A stretch of 39,693 nucleotides of DNA from Gammaproteobacteria bacterium (lineage in GTDB: Bacteria > Pseudomonadota > Gammaproteobacteria > Steroidobacterales > Woeseiaceae): the NCBI GenBank assembly GCA_030425905.1, contig JAUHZT010000014.1, positions 1 to 39,693 of the forward strand, read 5' to 3'. Positions 1 through 8,222 of the stretch are shown in pieces (the first letter of the stretch is position 1; every line of letters begins with the position of its first letter). The notes below the pieces were generated by a model. It had not been told where the DNA came from. It saw only the letters and a list, made by a program, of their open reading frames with translations, and did no database searches. The position numbers and the translations under genes were made by a program.

Positions 1-1
1 G

Positions 2-301
2 CGCCTGCTGGCCAATCACCTTGCCACAAGTGAGGCGGAGCTGAATGTCGTGGCCCGCTCCGAGACTTATCATGTCGCCAAGGCGCTGGTCGCCGTAGGC
101 ACCGGCATAACCATTGCCGATGAGATTTCCGCGCGCTCCAACACCGGCGATGAGGTCAGAATTTTGCCCCTGTCACCCACACTGACCTTCGACATCACGA
201 TGCTGCACCTGGCGAATACGCCACTGTCGCGCGCAGCCAATGCCTTTATCGACCACCTCAAGTCCCACATTGACGCATTTCTTGGTCCCGTCGAGAACTA
301 G
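2..301 (+). CDS. LysR-family transcriptional regulator, C-terminal fragment
   Basis: The frame is open from the window edge and ends at TAG 299-301, so only about the last 99 residues are visible. They look like the end of a LysR substrate-binding domain: a V-A-R-S-E-T strand, then A-L-V-A-V-G-T-G-I-T-I-A-D, which matches the usual 'V..G.Gia.lp' segment, and a closing helix ending S-H-I-D-A-F-L. The DNA-binding helix-turn-helix lies outside the window. It is read in the same direction as dadA, 132 bases downstream, so it could control the D-amino-acid genes, although LysR genes more often lie divergent from their target. Family assignment is fairly secure; the ligand is unknown. Confidence 0.7.
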   Translation, partial: RLLANHLATSEAELNVVARSETYHVAKALVAVGTGITIADEISARSNTGDEVRILPLSPTLTFDITMLHLANTPLSRAANAFIDHLKSHIDAFLGPVEN

Positions 302-302
302 T

Positions 303-327
303 TTGCGCAAGTATTCTGTGCGCACAG
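303..327. promoter_or_regulatory. Paired palindromes upstream of dadA (candidate operator)
   Basis: Two perfect palindromes sit between the regulator stop and dadA: TTGCGCAA at 303-310 and CTGTGCGCACAG at 316-327. A direct repeat TTATAG follows at 339-344 and 352-357. Such symmetry in a short gap is typical of a regulator site, possibly for the upstream LysR protein or an Lrp-type regulator. No convincing -35/-10 pair was found. Function is inferred from symmetry and position only. Confidence 0.35.
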
Positions 328-433
328 ACTCAAGCTTGTTATAGCCGCGAGTTATAGGCGCACAAAGAATGCCTATTTGAGCGCACACCTCGGCGCTCAG
401 TAGACTCGTCAGGCATTCCTTGTGGGACTTAGC

Positions 434-1639
434 ATGCACGTAATTGTTCTGGGGGCCGGCGTTGTCGGCGTCACGACCGCCTACTACCTGGCAGAAAATG
501 GTTACACGGTAACCGTGGTCGATCGTGCGAGCGACGTCGCACACGGCACCAGTTTTGCCAATGGCGGGCAGTTGTCCTACAGCTTCACCGACGCGCTCGC
601 CAAACCGGGTTTCATTGCCACGCTGCCTGCCCTGCTCAGCGGCCGTGACCCGGCAAGCCGTGTAAAACTGTCGCCGGCTTTACTGTCCTGGGGCATGCGT
701 TTTCTGGCGCAATGTACATCGCGGCGCGCCGCTACCAATACGCTCGATGTGTTGTCGCTGGCCATGCGTTCGGAGCGCCTGTTGGACGAATTGCGCGACA
801 AGACCAACTTTGATTTTTCTTACCGGGCTGCCGGCAAGCTTGTTCTGCTTGCCAATAATGATCAGCTTGCCGTTGCGCGACGCGGCACAGAACTGAAACA
901 GGCACATGGCTGCGATGTCGAGCTGTTGACACGCGAGCAGGCGATTGCTCACGAGCCTGCACTGGCGCATTTGCAGCGGCCTTTTGTCGGCGCAGTGTTT
1001 TCTGCCAGCGACGAGGTGGCTGACGCGCAGTTATTCTGCCGCGGCCTGCGTGACTATCTTGCGGCCAGTGGCCGCGTCACTTTCGCTTTTGATCAGTCTA
1101 TCGAGAACCTGACAATCGACAATCGACAAGTGACTGGCATTAGCGGTGACCGGGACCTGCAGGGCGATGCCGTCGTTGTGTGTCTCGGCGCATGGAGCGC
1201 AGAACTGCTAAGGCCCGCCGGCCTCAATCCACACATTTATCCGGTGCGGGGCTACAGCGTTACGCTGCCGCTCGGTGAAAACCCGCCCAGCGTGAGCGTG
1301 TCATCGCTGGCGGACAAGATTGTCTTCAGTCGCCTGAACGGCAGCATGCGCATCGCGGGCTTCGCAGACTTCGCCGATTTCAATACGGCCAATGACAAGT
1401 CGCGCACCGACACCCTGCTCACGATTGCCAAACAGGTGGCGCCGCAGGCGGCCGACTACTCGGTTGAGAATGCACATCGCTGGGGCGGGTTCCGGCCCAT
1501 GACCCCTGATGGCCAACCGCTGGTGGGCGCGACCCGCATCAGGAACCTCTATTTGAATACCGGCCATGGCATGCTCGGCTGGACGCTCGCCTGTGCTTCG
1601 GCCTTTGATGTTACGCAGGCTATTCTTAAAACCCACTAG
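434..1639 (+). CDS. dadA: D-amino-acid dehydrogenase (FAD), DadA type
   Basis: This is a DAO-superfamily flavoenzyme that oxidises D-amino acids to 2-oxo acids and ammonia, passing electrons to the membrane quinone pool. The N-terminus is a dinucleotide fold with G-A-G-V-V-G at residues 7-12, followed by V-V-D-R-A at the end of the second strand. Near the C-terminus are R-W-G-G-F-R-P-M-T-P-D-G and N-T-G-H-G-M-L-G-W-T, the usual DadA FAD/substrate signatures. The product is 401 residues, close to the roughly 430 of the family. I chose ATG 434 because the protein then starts directly at the Rossmann strand; an in-frame GTG at 422 would add four residues. The M14 peptidase follows after 12 bases, so the two are probably co-transcribed. 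The adjoining alanine racemase (dadX) found in enterics is absent here. Confidence 0.88.
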   Translation: MHVIVLGAGVVGVTTAYYLAENGYTVTVVDRASDVAHGTSFANGGQLSYSFTDALAKPGFIATLPALLSGRDPASRVKLSPALLSWGMRFLAQCTSRRAATNTLDVLSLAMRSERLLDELRDKTNFDFSYRAAGKLVLLANNDQLAVARRGTELKQAHGCDVELLTREQAIAHEPALAHLQRPFVGAVFSASDEVADAQLFCRGLRDYLAASGRVTFAFDQSIENLTIDNRQVTGISGDRDLQGDAVVVCLGAWSAELLRPAGLNPHIYPVRGYSVTLPLGENPPSVSVSSLADKIVFSRLNGSMRIAGFADFADFNTANDKSRTDTLLTIAKQVAPQAADYSVENAHRWGGFRPMTPDGQPLVGATRIRNLYLNTGHGMLGWTLACASAFDVTQAILKTH

Positions 1640-1651
1640 AGCAGCAAAGCT

Positions 1652-2836
1652 ATGACCCCGATTAAACGCACCCTGACCCTGCTTGCGCTGGCGCTGGTTG
1701 CTTCGTGTGCAAGCCAGTCCACACTTATCCCGGCTGGCAGCACCTGCACCACGACGACGTTCGCGGTGCTCGATGACTTCAGCGGTGCCCGTCGCGGCGC
1801 CTGCGAAGTCCGGGGCGACAACAGCGTGCGCATCGAGATCGTCCCGGAAGACAGCGCGGTGCAGAACCCTAGCCCGTGGTTCGCGTTCAAGCTTGTGCCG
1901 GCACGCGCAACCAGCGCCGAAGTGGTACTCGACTACCAAAGCTGGAAACACCGCTATGTACCAAAAACCAGCGCCGATGGCGTGCACTGGAGCCCGCTTG
2001 CCGCGGATGCTGTGCAGGTTTCGGCCAACGGCCGTCGCGCAACGCTGAGCATTGCGCTGGGTAATGAGACTGTCTGGGTGGCAGCCCATGAACTGATAAC
2101 GCCGACGGTGTATGACGACTGGGAGGCTCGAATGGCCGCTCGCAGCAATGCCCGCCTGTCAGTGTTTGGCGAGTCGCGAACCGGCCGCAAGATCATGCGC
2201 CTGGACGGCACCAGCGATTCACGTGACGTCGTGTTGCTCGTCGGTCGTCAACACCCGCCGGAAGTGTCCGGCGCCTTTGCCTTCTTCGGCTTCTGGGAAA
2301 CAGTATTTGGCGACTCATCACTGGCCGCGCGTTTTCGTGAGCACTTCCAGGTGATATCCATTCCGTTGCTGAACCCGGACGGGGTCGCAAACGGGCACTG
2401 GCGACACAATCTCGGCAGAACGGACCTGAATCGTGACTGGGGACCGTTTGTGCAACCGGAAACACAACTGATCAAGACGCTGCTCGACAAGCTGGACCGC
2501 GATGGTTACCGGCTGCGCGCATTCATCGACTTCCATTCGACCAATCGCAATCTCTTTTATACGCAGGCCGACACAGACCCGACGGATCCGCCCAATTTCT
2601 CGCGCGACTGGCTGGACGCCGCACGGCCGCGCCTCAACGACTACCCGTTTACCAACGAAGATCGCCCAACTTCGGATACCGCGAACGGCAAAAACTACAT
2701 GTACAAGCGCTACGGTATTCCGTCAGTGACGTATGAAGTGGGTGACGAGATCGACCGCGCTGCCACCCGCGCTGCCGCCGCGATTTTTGCCGAAGAGTTC
2801 ATGAAGCTGTTGCTTCAGCACGCGGACCAGCAGTGA
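1652..2836 (+). CDS. M14-family zinc carboxypeptidase, predicted lipoprotein
   Basis: The protein has 394 residues. A short basic start and hydrophobic stretch lead to L-V-A-S-C with Cys19, a lipobox, so it is probably lipid-anchored in the cell envelope. Residues 40-150 form a beta-rich domain like the one preceding the catalytic domain in the cytosolic-carboxypeptidase type of M14. The zinc and catalytic set is complete: H201-P-P-E204, the N260-R261 substrate pair, D-F-H295-S and V-T-Y-E362. It should trim C-terminal residues from peptides, perhaps wall-derived or D-residue-containing ones given the flanking dadA and D-aminoacylase. Its stop overlaps the GTG start of the next gene (GTGA at 2833-2836), which indicates translational coupling. 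Family is secure; substrate is inferred. Confidence 0.8.
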   Translation: MTPIKRTLTLLALALVASCASQSTLIPAGSTCTTTTFAVLDDFSGARRGACEVRGDNSVRIEIVPEDSAVQNPSPWFAFKLVPARATSAEVVLDYQSWKHRYVPKTSADGVHWSPLAADAVQVSANGRRATLSIALGNETVWVAAHELITPTVYDDWEARMAARSNARLSVFGESRTGRKIMRLDGTSDSRDVVLLVGRQHPPEVSGAFAFFGFWETVFGDSSLAARFREHFQVISIPLLNPDGVANGHWRHNLGRTDLNRDWGPFVQPETQLIKTLLDKLDRDGYRLRAFIDFHSTNRNLFYTQADTDPTDPPNFSRDWLDAARPRLNDYPFTNEDRPTSDTANGKNYMYKRYGIPSVTYEVGDEIDRAATRAAAAIFAEEFMKLLLQHADQQ

Positions 2837-5800
2837 AAAAGGCTTTCCTGTTCACTTGCCTGCTTGCCCTGACGGCCTGCGCGCCTGAGACAGCGCCCCG
2901 TTACGACGTATTGATCATTGGCGGCACCGTCTACGACGGGTCGCTCGAACCAGGCCGCATCCGCAATATCGGGATCGTGGAGGATCGCATCGCCACGCTG
3001 GATGCCGCCGCCGATGCCGATGCACGGGTCCGCGTTGACGCACAGGGCCTGATCGTTACGCCGGGCTTTATCGACCCGCATACCCACGCGACGCGGGATC
3101 TGCGTAACCCGCTGAAGAAATCCAACCTGAACTATCTCAAGCAGGGCGTAACGACTGTTTTCATCGGCAACGACGGTGCCGGTGTAAGCGGTCGCGACGA
3201 CACGCTCGCCACCTTCAGCGCAGAGGGCATTGGCAACAACGTGGCCTTTTTTTCGGGCCACGGAGCGATTCGCAGGCAGGTGATGGGCAGTGCAAACCGC
3301 GCGCCCACAGCCACCGAGCTGGCGACGATGAAAGAACGCGTGGCGGCGGACATGGAGCTTGGCGCGATCGGGCTCTCGACCGGTCTGTACTACGTGCCTG
3401 GCAACTACGCAACGACCGATGAAGTGATCGCACTGGCCAGCGTGGCGGCCGCGTACGGCGGCGTTTACGACACCCACCTGCGGGACGAAAGTTCCTACAA
3501 CATCGGTTTGCTGGCGGCGATTGAGGAAACCATTGCCATCGCACGGAGCGCCGCTATTCCCGTGCACATCTCGCACATCAAGGCATTAGGACAGGATGTG
3601 TGGGGCCAAAGCGAAGCCATCGTCGAACGCATCGACGCCGCACGCGCCGAAGGACTCAGCGTTACGGCCAACCAGTACCCATGGCGCGCTTCGGGGACAC
3701 GTTTCAGCAATGCACTGATCCCGCGCTGGGCACTCGCAGACTCCAAAGAACATATGCGCGAGCGACTCGCGGATGCCGAAACCGGCGCAGGTATTCGCGA
3801 CGAGATGCGCGCCAATCTGCGGCGCCGTGGTGGCGCAGATGCCATGCTTGTAACGGCCGCAGAAAGCCGCTGGCAAGGCCAGACGCTCGCCGAAATAGCT
3901 GCGCAAATGGAAGTTGAACCGGTGGAGGCCGCCATTCGCGTGGTGCTGGCTGAAGACCCGTCCATTGCATCTTTTGTCATGCACAGCGACGACATTGCAC
4001 GGCTCGCACAGCAAGCCTGGGTCATGACAGGCTCCGATGGCTCAGCCGGGCACCCCCGGCTGTACGGCACTTACCCGAAGGCCTGGCAGGACTTCGTGCG
4101 CAGCGACCTGCTCAGCATCCCGCAGTTTGTGCATCGCAGTACCGGCCTCGTCGCGGACACATTCAATCTTTGCCGCCGCGGCTACCTGCGCGAGGAGTAC
4201 ACGGCCGATATTGCGGTCATTGACCCGGCAAGCCGTCCACTGAAAGGTTCGACCGGGATGTTACGAAAAATCGTGCTGCGCGACGATCGCGCCTCGCACT
4301 GGCTCGTCTTCGAGAATCCTGTCGACGTGCTGTGGACGCGCGATATCAGCGAAGTCACCCACCTGCTTGCGGCGGTCGAGGCGCGCGTCAACGACGAACA
4401 ACTCATCGCGGCGGGCTACCTGAGCTACGAAGCCGCCAGTGCATTTGACCCGGCTTTGCACACGCAAACCGGTGGGCAGCTACCGCTGCTGTGCTTCGGT
4501 TTGTTTAACGAACCTCGGGTGCTGCAGGAACTACCCGAGCCCGACGTCCGGCAGCAGCAAGCGCCGCCGTGGCAGCCTGCAACCTCTTGGGCACGCTACC
4601 AGGCCTGTATTGACAAGATTCAGTCCGAGATTGCGCTCGGCAACACCTACCAGATCAACTACACCTTCCGGCAAACGGCGCACAACGTGCACGATGCCTG
4701 GCAACTGTTTCTGCACATCGCACACGCACCCTATGGCGCCTACGTGGAACTGGACACACACAGCGTCGTGTCCGCGTCCCCGGAGCTGTTCTTCCGGCTC
4801 GACGGCGACAGGATTGTTTGCAAACCCATGAAAGGCACGGCGCCGCGCGGCACCACGCTGGTCGATGATCGTGCCGCAAGGGAGACGTTGCGCAATTCGG
4901 CAAAAAATCTTGCCGAGAACGTCATGATCACGGACATGATGCGCAATGATCTCGGGCGCATCGCCGAGCCCGGTTCGGTGGTGGCCGAGTCTTTGTTCGC
5001 AATTGAGAAGTACCCGACGGTCTGGCAAATGGTTTCGACGGTCAGGGCGCGCAGTGCCGCGAGTATTGCCAGTATTTTTGCAGCGCTTTTTCCCTGCGCT
5101 TCGATCACCGGCGCACCGAAAGCGGCGAGTATGCGCCTGATTGCAGCGCTCGAGGAGGAGCCGCGCGAGGTCTATACAGGCAGCATCGGTTTTCTGCGGC
5201 CAGGGCGAGAGGCGCAGTTCAGCGTCGCGATTCGCACGAGCTGGATCGACTCCCGCAGCGGCACTGCTCGCTACGGCGTGGGCGGCGGTATCGTCTGGGA
5301 CTCCAATGCAGAAGATGAGTACCGTGAATGCGTGGACAAGTCGCGCGTACTGCTGGGCAGCTACGCAGACCGGGGCTTCGAATTACTCGAGACGCTTCGC
5401 TGGGATCCTGCCAACAGCTACTTCCTGCTGGCAGAGCATCTTGAGCGCCTGCGCGATTCAGCCGAGTATTTTGACTTTAGCTTCGATCGCGCCGCGATAG
5501 TGGAGGCGCTTGCACAACTCGAACAATCCTTTACCGATGAGCACTACCGCGTGCGCCTGTTACTCGACCGGAACGGGACAGTGCGGACGGAATCCAGGCC
5601 GCTGCAGTTGCCCGGGCCCGCGACGCAATATCGCGTGAAGCTTGCGGCCACCCCGGTTGATGCCAGTAATCCGTTTCTCTATCACAAGACGACACAAAGG
5701 GACCTTTACGAGCGAGCGCGTGCAGCGCACCCGGAATTTGATGATGTGTTGCTCTGGAATAAGGACGGATACCTCACTGAAACCACCGTCGCGAACATCA

Positions 5801-5994
5801 TTGTCGAACTCGACGGCGAGCTGTGTACGCCACCCGTGAACAGTGGCTTGCTGAACGGCACCTTCCGGCAACAGCTCGTTGACGCCGGCCGGCTTATCGA
5901 ACGCCCGATCCATCGCGACGAACTGGGCACACACACTTCATTGCGCCTGATCAACTCTGTGCGCGGCGAATTCACGGCCGAACTCCATCGATGA
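2833..5994 (+). CDS. Fusion: lipoprotein N-acyl-D-amino-acid deacylase joined to PabB-PabC
   Basis: This is a single 1053-codon frame with two unrelated halves. Residues 1-475 are a D-aminoacylase-type amidohydrolase with a lipobox (L-T-A-C16), H83-T-H85, H215, H248 and the active-site Asp in G-S-D402-G. The cysteine ligand found in some members is D114 (G-N-D-G), a common variant. The domain stops just after A-D-I-A-V-I-D-P, lacking the final roughly 40-60 residues of the family. From about residue 476 a full-length aminodeoxychorismate synthase component I begins (Y-L-S-Y-E-A; K-P-M-K667-G-T; I-T-G-A-P-K; G-V-G-G-G-I-V-W). An aminodeoxychorismate lyase domain follows from about residue 846, with a likely PLP lysine in Y-H-K952-T-T and T-E-T-T-V-A-N. 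The PabBC part makes p-aminobenzoate for folate in the cytosol, whereas the leader would export the deacylase. Both cannot work in one compartment unless the protein is cleaved or the second half is translated separately. GTG start overlaps the M14 stop. Confidence 0.8.
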   Translation: MKKAFLFTCLLALTACAPETAPRYDVLIIGGTVYDGSLEPGRIRNIGIVEDRIATLDAAADADARVRVDAQGLIVTPGFIDPHTHATRDLRNPLKKSNLNYLKQGVTTVFIGNDGAGVSGRDDTLATFSAEGIGNNVAFFSGHGAIRRQVMGSANRAPTATELATMKERVAADMELGAIGLSTGLYYVPGNYATTDEVIALASVAAAYGGVYDTHLRDESSYNIGLLAAIEETIAIARSAAIPVHISHIKALGQDVWGQSEAIVERIDAARAEGLSVTANQYPWRASGTRFSNALIPRWALADSKEHMRERLADAETGAGIRDEMRANLRRRGGADAMLVTAAESRWQGQTLAEIAAQMEVEPVEAAIRVVLAEDPSIASFVMHSDDIARLAQQAWVMTGSDGSAGHPRLYGTYPKAWQDFVRSDLLSIPQFVHRSTGLVADTFNLCRRGYLREEYTADIAVIDPASRPLKGSTGMLRKIVLRDDRASHWLVFENPVDVLWTRDISEVTHLLAAVEARVNDEQLIAAGYLSYEAASAFDPALHTQTGGQLPLLCFGLFNEPRVLQELPEPDVRQQQAPPWQPATSWARYQACIDKIQSEIALGNTYQINYTFRQTAHNVHDAWQLFLHIAHAPYGAYVELDTHSVVSASPELFFRLDGDRIVCKPMKGTAPRGTTLVDDRAARETLRNSAKNLAENVMITDMMRNDLGRIAEPGSVVAESLFAIEKYPTVWQMVSTVRARSAASIASIFAALFPCASITGAPKAASMRLIAALEEEPREVYTGSIGFLRPGREAQFSVAIRTSWIDSRSGTARYGVGGGIVWDSNAEDEYRECVDKSRVLLGSYADRGFELLETLRWDPANSYFLLAEHLERLRDSAEYFDFSFDRAAIVEALAQLEQSFTDEHYRVRLLLDRNGTVRTESRPLQLPGPATQYRVKLAATPVDASNPFLYHKTTQRDLYERARAAHPEFDDVLLWNKDGYLTETTVANIIVELDGELCTPPVNSGLLNGTFRQQLVDAGRLIERPIHRDELGTHTSLRLINSVRGEFTAELHR
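4242..4260 (+). promoter_or_regulatory. Candidate internal ribosome binding site and ATG for a separate PabBC
   Basis: An in-frame ATG at 4258-4260 lies exactly where homology to PabB begins. It is preceded by GAAAGG at 4242-4247 with a 10-base gap, a plausible though slightly long Shine-Dalgarno spacing. Starting here would give a 578-residue PabB-PabC protein, the usual size for that fusion, without the lipoprotein leader. A second in-frame option is GTG 4273. The site is visible; its use is inference. Confidence 0.45.
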
Positions 5995-6053
5995 AGTGGG
6001 CAAGCAGCACTCGCTCGGGCTATGGTAAGTAAAGTTAACGGCAGGATAACTCT

Positions 6054-7595
6054 ATGACTGAACACACAGACCCGGACTCTCCGCTGCAATTTCTGCGGCG
6101 TCACGCCTGGCTCGTCATTCTGGCCGTTTGCGCATTGATCGGCTGGTACGCGGCGACGCGTGATCACTCCGTGTTTGCAGCGCAAATGCATTTTGGTTTT
6201 CTCTCAATCATGCCGGCACTCGCGGCGCTTGTGATCTGCTTTGTCACGCGCAATGTGATTCTCGCGTTGTTTATGGGCGTGGTCATGGGCGGCCTGATCA
6301 CAACCGACTACAACATCGTGCAGGCCTTTCTTATTCCCAGCATCGGCACCACCCGCTTTGCAGAAATTCTGCTGGTGTATCTCTGGGCACTCGGCGGCCT
6401 GCTCGGCATGTGGAACCGCAATGGTGGCGCCTGGCACTTTGCAACCTATGTTTCCGAGAACTTCGTCAAGTCACGCCGTTCGGCCATGTTTTTTACCTGG
6501 CTGATGGGCGTATTGTTTCATCAAGGCGGCACCATCAGCACCGTGCTCACGGGTACCACCGTCCGCCCGGTCGCCGACCGGGAAAAGGTGGCCCACGAAG
6601 AGCTCGCCTATATTGTGGATTCAACCGCTTCGCCGATTGCCACCATTATTCCGTTCAACGTGTGGCCCGTTTACGTTGCCGGGCTGATCACGATTCCGGC
6701 AATGAGCGCCTACATCCCCGATCGCGATGCGGGCGTTGACTGGTTTCTCGCGGCCATTCCGTTCAACTTTTACGGCTGGTTCGCGATTACCTTCACGCTG
6801 CTGTTTGCGCTGGGCAAACTGCCGTTTATGGGCAAGCCCATGCGCCGCGCGCAGGAACGGGTGCTGGCCACGGGCGAACTCGATAGCCCGACGGCGGAAC
6901 CGATGATCTCCAAGGAGCTGACAACGGTCGCGGTCGCGCCCGGTTACCAGCCTTCGCTGCTCGATTTCTTTGTCCCTATCCTCGTGCTGCTCGGCGTTGC
7001 GGTTACGCCCTACCTGATTACCGGCAAACTCATGATCTTCGAAGCATTCGGCCTCGCGCTGGTAAGCGCGGTGGTGCTGTCGGTGCTGCGCGGCATGCCG
7101 GTCAAGGAGGCATTCGATGCCGTGGTGGACGGCATCAAGGGGGTCACGGTCGGGGCCATTATTCTGGGCCTTGCCGTCACGCTGGCCACGGTCTCGGAAA
7201 CACTGGGCGCCTCGAACTGGGTGATCGAGACGAGCGCAGGCAACCTGACGGCCGTGCCCTATATTCTGCCGGGCCTGCTGATGATCATCTGCATGCTGGT
7301 GTCATTCTCGGTTGGCTCGTCCTGGGGCACCTATGCGGTCGTATTTCCGATTGCCCTGCCGCTGGCGTTCACGCTCTCGACCGATCCCACCTACGTGTCG
7401 CTGTGTTTTGCGGCAATCATGGGCGGCGCGGTCTTCGGCGACCAGTGCTCACCGATCTCGGATACCACCATTTTGTCGTCACTGGCTTGCGGCGCCGACC
7501 TTATGGACCACGTCGTATCGCAGCTCCCGATCGCCCTCACGGCCGCCGGAATGGCGATCCTGCTGTACACGGGCATCGCTTTCGTCATTATGTAG
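6054..7595 (+). CDS. NhaC-family Na+/H+ antiporter-like transporter
   Basis: A 513-residue inner-membrane protein with about eleven to twelve hydrophobic segments, one cytosolic soluble loop near residues 255-300, and the NhaC-family repeats. Recognisable stretches are F-H-Q-G-G-T-I-S-T near residue 156, D-S-T-A-S-P-I-A-T-I-I-P near 188, and F-G-D-Q-C-S-P-I-S-D-T-T near 460. Members exchange sodium for protons, and some relatives couple sodium to organic solutes such as amino acids. ATG 6054 has AGGA about eight bases upstream. It follows the D-aminoacylase/PabBC gene by 59 bases in the same direction. If co-transcribed it might import a product or substrate of that cassette, or simply serve sodium homeostasis. 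Substrate not determinable from sequence. Confidence 0.8.
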   Translation: MTEHTDPDSPLQFLRRHAWLVILAVCALIGWYAATRDHSVFAAQMHFGFLSIMPALAALVICFVTRNVILALFMGVVMGGLITTDYNIVQAFLIPSIGTTRFAEILLVYLWALGGLLGMWNRNGGAWHFATYVSENFVKSRRSAMFFTWLMGVLFHQGGTISTVLTGTTVRPVADREKVAHEELAYIVDSTASPIATIIPFNVWPVYVAGLITIPAMSAYIPDRDAGVDWFLAAIPFNFYGWFAITFTLLFALGKLPFMGKPMRRAQERVLATGELDSPTAEPMISKELTTVAVAPGYQPSLLDFFVPILVLLGVAVTPYLITGKLMIFEAFGLALVSAVVLSVLRGMPVKEAFDAVVDGIKGVTVGAIILGLAVTLATVSETLGASNWVIETSAGNLTAVPYILPGLLMIICMLVSFSVGSSWGTYAVVFPIALPLAFTLSTDPTYVSLCFAAIMGGAVFGDQCSPISDTTILSSLACGADLMDHVVSQLPIALTAAGMAILLYTGIAFVIM

Positions 7596-7629
7596 GCGCC
7601 ACACGACTGGAAGCGGCGGCGAACTGTTA

Positions 7630-7666
7630 TATAATGCCGCCCGCCCGTCCGGCCCGTCTGCCGGAC
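7630..7666 (+). promoter_or_regulatory. Promoter -10 and leader hairpin of the cytochrome c5 gene
   Basis: A perfect TATAAT lies at 7630-7635, about 60 bases before the cytochrome start, with only a weak -35 region upstream. A transcript starting near 7642 would begin with the perfect stem GTCCGGC (7647-7653) / GCCGGAC (7660-7666). No T-tract follows, so this is a leader structure rather than a terminator for the transporter gene. Confidence 0.45.
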
Positions 7667-7694
7667 ACCCTTACAACCGCTCCGGAGCCTTACC

Positions 7695-8207
7695 TTGAAT
7701 CGGGATCAGAAGTTTTTCGACATGTACTCACTCGTTATCGGAGTACTGGCCGCCATCGCTATTGGCATTCTTGTGCTGGCTTTGAAGGTTTCCGACCTGA
7801 CACAGGGCGTCTACACACAGGACGTTGCGGAATTTCAGGCCGCGGTGAATGAGCGCATCAAGCCGGTAAGTGATGTGTACCTGCCGGGTGAAGAACATGC
7901 CTCGGCCGGCCCCACTGTTGCGCCGGCGGCGGAACCGGAGCCGGTAGCCACGGTTATGAGCGGACCGCAGGTATACAACAGCGCCTGCATCGCCTGTCAC
8001 GGGACCGGCGTGGGCGGCGCACCGAAGGTGGGTGATGTGGCAGCCTGGGAACCGCGCATTGCGAAGGGCCTGGAGGTCCTGCACGATCACGCGATCAATG
8101 GCTTCACCGGCGACGCGGGCGTGATGCTGGCCAAGGGTGGCCGCATGGACCTGTCGGACGCCGAAGTTGAAGACGCCGTCGACTACATGGTCGGCGAGTC
8201 TCAGTAA
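7695..8207 (+). CDS. Membrane-anchored cytochrome c5-type monohaem protein
   Basis: The product has 170 residues. Residues 10-31 form one uncleaved N-terminal membrane anchor. A linker rich in Ala, Pro and Glu (about residues 65-88) leads to a small class I cytochrome c domain with the haem motif C98-I-A-C101-H102. The distal Met comes late, in the V-M-L-A-K-G-G-R-M stretch, matching the M-P-P-K-G-G of cytochrome c5. It should shuttle or receive electrons on the periplasmic face of the membrane. TTG at 7695 is the chosen start: GGAG lies about nine bases upstream and no ATG precedes the anchor in frame. It converges on the DUF5996 gene and stands alone, so its redox partner is not shown by context. 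Confidence 0.85.
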   Translation: MNRDQKFFDMYSLVIGVLAAIAIGILVLALKVSDLTQGVYTQDVAEFQAAVNERIKPVSDVYLPGEEHASAGPTVAPAAEPEPVATVMSGPQVYNSACIACHGTGVGGAPKVGDVAAWEPRIAKGLEVLHDHAINGFTGDAGVMLAKGGRMDLSDAEVEDAVDYMVGESQ

Positions 8208-8222
8208 GCCCGCCGGCACCGG

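Noticed and set aside
1301-2089. 262-codon minus-strand frame across dadA and the M14 gene
   Set aside because: Arg/Ala/His-rich translation without motifs, overlapping the ends of two well-supported genes.
2815-3576. 253-codon minus-strand frame opposite the D-aminoacylase
   Set aside because: No domain or ribosome binding site, and it is antisense to the conserved amidohydrolase core.
4200-4350. Frameshift as the reason for the missing deacylase end
   Set aside because: I found no continuation of the D-aminoacylase C-terminus in the other two plus-strand frames, so loss of sequence fits better than a shifted frame.
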